DNA of 64,000 nucleotides from JAGXTF01 sp044224315. GTDB taxonomy: Bacteria; Bacteroidota; Bacteroidia; NS11-12g; UBA955. The DNA lies in contig JBGAKR010000004.1 in assembly GCA_044224315.1 (NCBI GenBank), positions 62,001 through 126,000 of the forward strand. The letters run 5' to 3'. Of the stretch, positions 60,186-64,000 are shown piece by piece. Each line of letters begins with the position of its first letter. Positions within the stretch are counted from its first letter, which is position 1. A model generated the notes under the pieces. The model ran no database searches and was not told the DNA's origin. It saw nothing but the letters and a program-made list of their open reading frames with translations. Position numbers and translations under genes: made by a program.

Positions 60186-60401
60186 TCTATTTACAATATT
60201 ATTGTTTTATAAAGGAATGTGGAATTCCAGCCAATTAATATACTACTTTCATGTGATATACAATAAGTTACTTTGAAGTCAATTATTATTTCAATGGGTC
60301 GTAGCCCATATTTCAATCATTTTTGCTCCTTAAAAATGAGGGTATTAGAAAAAACCCTACCCCAACCCCAAAAACATTTGGTATAACAAATATTTATTTG
60401 T

Positions 60402-60409
60402 TAACTTTG
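60402..60409 (+). promoter_or_regulatory. -7 promoter box (TAACTTTG), 7 nt before the 97-aa gene
   Basis: Exact TAnnTTTG match 7 nt before ATG 60417. A TTTG at 60377-60380 lies 21 nt upstream as a possible -33 element. Confidence 0.55.
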
Positions 60410-60416
60410 CTATACC

Positions 60417-60710
60417 ATGCCGGTATTTCTTGTAGAGAGCAAACTTCCACCGTTTACAGCAGAGATGGCAGCCCTGATTCCATCACACCGCGAAGTGGTA
60501 AACGAACTTTTTTCAGAGGGCAAATTGGTGATGTATTCGGTAGCAGCAGACCGCAGTAAATGGTGGTGTGGGGTACATGCCGCAGATGAATTTGAGGTGC
60601 TGGACATTTTGGCCCGCATGCCCATCATTGATTTTTTAAAACCCCAAATCCACGATTTGATGTTTTACAATGGGGCTGATCAACTGATGCCTCGGATATC
60701 GTTGAACTAA
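60417..60710 (+). CDS. Small dimeric alpha/beta-barrel-like protein
   Basis: A 97-residue cytoplasmic protein (MPVFLVESKLPPFTAEMAALIPSHREVVNELFSEGKLVMYSVAADRS...). The length and the pattern of one strand, a long helix and further strands resemble muconolactone-isomerase or YciI-like proteins, which form dimeric alpha+beta barrels. I see no catalytic residue set to choose among them. It is transcribed from a close promoter and stands alone. Confidence 0.7.
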   Translation: MPVFLVESKLPPFTAEMAALIPSHREVVNELFSEGKLVMYSVAADRSKWWCGVHAADEFEVLDILARMPIIDFLKPQIHDLMFYNGADQLMPRISLN

Positions 60711-60876
60711 GAATTTACTTTCGGCGTTTTGTATTTCTAATTTTGATCAACCCATCCCGCAGTGGTTGTGCGCCTGGGTGCTTTGCCTAAACCCTTTTCG
60801 GTTAAGAAAAAAGAAACTTGCTTGAACCTTCCTTGAGTGGCTTCGTTAGAATTATGCGCTATTCACCCAACACCCC

Positions 60877-60884
60877 TATCTTCG
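60877..60884 (+). promoter_or_regulatory. -7-like box (TATCTTCG), 4 nt before the Wzi/RemB-like gene
   Basis: TATCTTCG is one base off TAnnTTTG and ends 4 nt before ATG 60889. Confidence 0.4.
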
Positions 60885-60888
60885 CAAC

Positions 60889-62625
60889 ATGCGCAAACAA
60901 CTGTTTTGCTTGTGTTTGATGGGCAGCCTGCTTGCCGCGAAAGCCCAAAGTCCTTGGTATGAGCCCAATTCATGGGGAGATTTGGTATTGCAAATGCACG
61001 AAAACCAGAATCATTACAAATCTGAAGGAAGTAATTTCAGCCCTGTAAATTATACCAACCGCTATTACCTCAGGGGTGGTTTGGATTCGGTTTGGTCTAA
61101 TATTGGCAAGGCCGACACTTCATCCAAAATCATAATTCTGCTTTACATTCCCAGCGCAACCGAATTCAATTCAAAATGGCTGGCAGCAGATAACCCTGAG
61201 TTTGTAAATACCAATCAACAATATCAATATTCCAAACGCCCGTTTTTAAAATATTTTTATGCCAATAAATCCCAAATTTTTACCTATCACCATAAATCGA
61301 GCTGGCTTTCAATCAATCCTTTACTGAATCTTCAACTGGGCCCAAACTCGCAATGGGGCAGCAATTACAGCATCAATACCCGGGGTGTGGAATTGCGCGG
61401 AACTTTAAATGCGAAGGTGGGTTTTTATACCCGTATTACCGAAAATCAGCAGTTTTTACCGGCCTATATGAAAGCATTACCCGATAGTTTAGGCACCCTG
61501 CCTGGCATTGGCTGGTGGCGTTATTACAACAATAAAACCGGATATGATTTTTTTAGTGCCAAAGGTTATATTAATTTTAATGTGGTAAAAAACCATGTAA
61601 ATGCTGCGTTTGGTCACGATAAATTTTTCATCGGCAATGGCTACCGCAGCCTGATTTTGAGTGATTATGCTAAAGAGTATTTATTTCTGAAATTGAATAC
61701 CCAAATTGGCCCGTTTCATTACCAGAATATTTTTGCCCAACTCAATAATTTTATGCCAACCCCTGGCAATCAAAATGGCGACAAATTGGTGCCGCGCAAG
61801 TTTATGGCTATTCACCGGGCTTCGGCTTTGTTGTTTCATAAACTCGAAATCGGTGCCAGCGAAATGGTAATTTTCGATCGCGACAGTGCCGATACCAAAG
61901 GTTTTGATCTGGAATATTTAAATCCGGTAATTTTTTACCGTGCAGTGGAAAGCAACCTGGGTAGCCGCGACAATGCATTAATTGCTTTGGATTGGAAATT
62001 GTATTTACCTGCTAGTACGATTTTTTATGGACAGTTTGTAATCGATGAATTCAGCATTAAACAAGTAAAAGCTAAAACAGGCTATTGGGCCAATAAATTT
62101 GGTTTTCAGGCCGGATTAAAAAGCACCCAGAAAATAAAAAACAGCCTGCTGTTTTTGCAAGCCGAATACAACCGCGCCAATCCATACACATACTCGCATT
62201 ACCGCCCCAGCCAAAACTGGAGTCAATACGGACAACCCCTAGCCCACCCTTTGGGAGCTAACTTTACAGAGTGGGTTGGGCGTGCATTGTTTCAACCGGC
62301 TAAATTGGCCCGTTTCACGGCCACACTTACCGCCATGTTTGCCCAAAAAGGTATGGATTCGGGCTACTATTCCGGCACCGATTTTGGCGGCAATATTTAC
62401 CGCAATTACCGCGACCGAAGGGCAGATTTTGGCAACAAAATATTACAGGGAAATCTCGCAAAAATTCAAAATATTCAATTCCAAATCAGCTACATGGTTA
62501 AACATAATTTATGGCTGGACTTAGGATACCAAACCCGCAAACAAACAGGCTGGATGCCTACTTCGGGGAATTGGATAAATTTTGGTCTGCGCCTGAATTT
62601 ATCACCCTTGCAGTATTTGCAATAA
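60889..62625 (+). CDS. Outer-membrane beta-barrel protein, Wzi/RemB-like
   Basis: A 578-residue protein with signal (MRKQLFCLCLMGSLLAAKAQ) and a long beta-rich body. AFGHDKFFIGNGYRSLILSDYAKEYLFL, FMAIHRASALLFHKLEIGASEMVIF and LEYLNPVIFYRAVESNLGSRDN resemble the capsule-assembly Wzi family and the gliding-motility protein RemB, which share this barrel. No other capsule or gliding gene is adjacent, so I cannot choose between them. It has a near-leaderless promoter and converges on recF with a 1-nt gap. Confidence 0.82.
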   Translation: MRKQLFCLCLMGSLLAAKAQSPWYEPNSWGDLVLQMHENQNHYKSEGSNFSPVNYTNRYYLRGGLDSVWSNIGKADTSSKIIILLYIPSATEFNSKWLAADNPEFVNTNQQYQYSKRPFLKYFYANKSQIFTYHHKSSWLSINPLLNLQLGPNSQWGSNYSINTRGVELRGTLNAKVGFYTRITENQQFLPAYMKALPDSLGTLPGIGWWRYYNNKTGYDFFSAKGYINFNVVKNHVNAAFGHDKFFIGNGYRSLILSDYAKEYLFLKLNTQIGPFHYQNIFAQLNNFMPTPGNQNGDKLVPRKFMAIHRASALLFHKLEIGASEMVIFDRDSADTKGFDLEYLNPVIFYRAVESNLGSRDNALIALDWKLYLPASTIFYGQFVIDEFSIKQVKAKTGYWANKFGFQAGLKSTQKIKNSLLFLQAEYNRANPYTYSHYRPSQNWSQYGQPLAHPLGANFTEWVGRALFQPAKLARFTATLTAMFAQKGMDSGYYSGTDFGGNIYRNYRDRRADFGNKILQGNLAKIQNIQFQISYMVKHNLWLDLGYQTRKQTGWMPTSGNWINFGLRLNLSPLQYLQ

Positions 62626-62626
62626 A

Positions 62627-63709
62627 TTAAATGGCAAAAAATTTCTTTTCAGCATTCACCGTTTCCAGATGGTGTTGCACCCTTTCGGCGTGGGTATCGG
62701 TTATGATAATTTGTCCGAAAAAATCACGTGCCACCAATTCCATTAATTTACCAGCCCGGGTGGCATCTATTTTCTCAAAAATATCATCGAGCAACAGAAT
62801 GGGTTTGTGTTTGGTTTTATCGGTAAAGTAGCGATACTGGGCTAGTTTTAAGGCAATTACAAACGATTTAATCTGCCCCTGGGAGCCATATTTTTTTAAT
62901 GGAAAATTATTTAAAGTAAATTCAAAATCATCCTTGTGGATACCGGATCCGGTGCGCATTAAAACCCTGTCACGGTCGCGGTTTTGCAATAACAAATCTG
63001 CAAAATCCTGCTCGTGCAATTCTGAAATATAATTGAGGCTGTAAGTATCTTTTTCGGCGCTTAAGTATGAGTAAAATTCCTGAAAATAGGGCAGAAAAAT
63101 CTGCATAAATTCATTGCGGATTTTATGAATTTTATTGGCGGCGGGAACCAGACGTGCATCATAGCTTTCCAGTATATCCGGATCGGCAATGCGGCCATCC
63201 ATTTTTTTCAAAAATGCATTGCGTTGGTCTTGAATTTTTTTATAAAATGCCAATACTTCCAGGTATTCACGGTCGGTTTGGCAAAGGGTAAAATCTACAA
63301 AACGCCGGCGTTCTTCGCTGCCTTCCAGCACCAAGGCTATGTCGTAAGGGGTAATAAATACCGTTTGAATTAAACCGATATGATCCAACAATCGCGGATA
63401 GGTTTTATCATTTTTTTTGAGTGTTTTCTTCCCTTTATCGGTAAAGGTAGCCAGCACATCAAATTCTGGCATATCGGTATCAGCACCGTACCAGCCATGG
63501 ATAGAAAAAAAGCTGGCACCATGGCGAATCAGTTGTCCATCGATGCCATTGAAAAAACTTTTGGCATTGGCCAGGTAATACACCGCATCCAGCAGGTTGG
63601 TTTTACCCGTACCATTGGGGCCGGTAATACAATTAATCTGCGGGCAAAACTCAAACCGGGCTTCGGGATGGTTTTTAAAATCAAATACCTGCAGGCGCAT
63701 TAAATGCAT
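62627..63709 (-). CDS. recF: DNA replication/repair protein RecF
   Basis: A 360-residue SMC-like ATPase that helps load RecA at gaps. Walker A is GPNGTGKTN (30-38), the signature region is SQGQIKSFVIALKLAQYR, and Walker B is LLLDDIFEKID; these are the expected order and length. ATG 63709 (MHLMRLQVFD) is four bases after a TATCTTTG box; a second in-frame ATG at 63700 is possible. No dnaN, dnaA or gyrB gene is in the window, so the classical origin-proximal context is absent. Confidence 0.96.
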   Translation of the reverse strand: MHLMRLQVFDFKNHPEARFEFCPQINCITGPNGTGKTNLLDAVYYLANAKSFFNGIDGQLIRHGASFFSIHGWYGADTDMPEFDVLATFTDKGKKTLKKNDKTYPRLLDHIGLIQTVFITPYDIALVLEGSEERRRFVDFTLCQTDREYLEVLAFYKKIQDQRNAFLKKMDGRIADPDILESYDARLVPAANKIHKIRNEFMQIFLPYFQEFYSYLSAEKDTYSLNYISELHEQDFADLLLQNRDRDRVLMRTGSGIHKDDFEFTLNNFPLKKYGSQGQIKSFVIALKLAQYRYFTDKTKHKPILLLDDIFEKIDATRAGKLMELVARDFFGQIIITDTHAERVQHHLETVNAEKKFFAI

Positions 63710-63713
63710 GGGG

Positions 63714-63721
63714 CAAAGATA
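63714..63721 (-). promoter_or_regulatory. -7 promoter box (TATCTTTG), 4 nt before recF
   Basis: Minus strand TATCTTTG is an exact TAnnTTTG match ending 4 nt before ATG 63709. Confidence 0.5.
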
Positions 63722-63785
63722 CAGTATGCCTTGGGTTGATGCACCAATGTGAAAACAGCGTTAAGAAAATCCAAGCCTATTAAAC

Positions 63786-63816
63786 AAAAAACGCCCCCAT
63801 AAATTATGGCGGCGCT
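63786..63816 (-). terminator. Rho-independent terminator of the T9SS gene upstream of recF
   Basis: On the minus strand CGCCGCCAT, an AATTT loop and ATGGGGGCG form a 9-bp stem with one mismatch, followed by a T run. It lies 20 nt past the stop at 63837. Confidence 0.88.
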
Positions 63817-63836
63817 TTCTGTTTGTAATCCGAAAA

Positions 63837-64000
63837 TTACTGTATGATGATTTTTTGGGAGATATTGAGTGGGCTTAAATCGGCGTTCAAACCACTGGCT
63901 TGAATCATATAAATGCCCTTAGAAAGACCGCTGGTGTTTACATCAATTACGGTAAAAAGATCGGCGGTGGTGTTGCCATTGTAAAGCACTTTTACCTCCT
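63837..64000 (-). CDS. C-terminal fragment of a T9SS-secreted protein (cut by window edge)
   Basis: About 54 codons of a minus-strand gene run in from the right edge and stop at TAA 63837. The text (EVKVLYNGNTTADLFTVIDV, then GLSKGIYMIQASG, ending NISQKIIIQ) is typical of the final strands of a type A T9SS sorting domain. The main domain lies outside the window, so the protein's function is unknown. A terminator follows the stop. Confidence 0.85.
   Translation of the reverse strand, partial: EVKVLYNGNTTADLFTVIDVNTSGLSKGIYMIQASGLNADLSPLNISQKIIIQ

Overview
The window is a piece of a Bacteroidota chromosome. Five products end in, or appear to end in, a type IX secretion (T9SS, type A) sorting domain. 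The AT-rich promoters carry the phylum's TAnnTTTG -7 box, and Shine-Dalgarno sequences are largely absent. SusC-like/BtuG-like surface lipoproteins, ELWxxDGT repeats, CotH and DUF5777-type proteins fit the same phylum. I cannot assign the order; Chitinophagales or a neighbouring group is plausible. No prophage, insertion sequence or CRISPR array is visible. Coding density is high, with many ATGA, GTGA, TAATG and TAGTG overlaps inside operons.

Layout: 1-8.7 kb holds alaS (cut by the left edge), pckA with a clear terminator, a PAP2 phosphatase coupled to msrA, a multi-spanning membrane protein and an SDR oxidoreductase. 8.7-13.6 kb carries small membrane proteins, a degenerate receiver, a UbiA-like prenyltransferase, an FNR-like reductase diverging from crcB, and a conserved secreted protein. 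13.7-20.9 kb has a GT39-like transferase, an operon of OB-fold membrane protein, YceI and DUF5777, then an amidohydrolase and a T9SS cargo protein. 21.0-22.2 kb is the most unusual stretch. A tRNA-Cys gene is followed by two tandem 396-bp units, each with a tRNA-Cys tail, a terminator and a tiny GIY-YIG nuclease gene. Two tandem 169-bp units with the same tRNA tail and terminator, but with palindromes instead of the nuclease, come next.

22.3-29.4 kb has an MgtC/DUF4010 membrane protein, a 1093-residue ELWxxDGT T9SS protein and a lipoprotein/CotH pair. 29.4-32.2 kb is a leftward operon of aldolase, accD, gcvH and vanZ. 32.4-40 kb has a GNAT, an AHSA1-like protein, an ABC exporter, an outer-membrane protein with a di-heme peroxidase behind an operator-like palindrome, and glycosyltransferase/LptF genes. 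40-44.2 kb is a cobalamin-riboswitch operon: TonB receptor, a T9SS DUF4465 protein and a BtuG-like lipoprotein. 44.2-45.6 kb is gene-poor, with hairpin repeats, a frameshifted gene and an exact 11-bp-period repeat. 45.7-53.4 kb carries a CRTAC1/UnbV lipoprotein, a TolC-adaptor pair without a pump, two beta-barrel proteins and a DOPA-dioxygenase-like enzyme. 53.6-56.5 kb is a coupled operon of EVE, pyrR, pyrB and L-asparaginase. 56.5-60.2 kb is a two-component system, followed by a small alpha/beta-barrel protein, a Wzi/RemB-like protein, recF and the tail of another T9SS cargo.

A theme across the window is that many genes place the -7 box only 4-7 nt before the start codon, which implies leaderless or nearly leaderless mRNAs.
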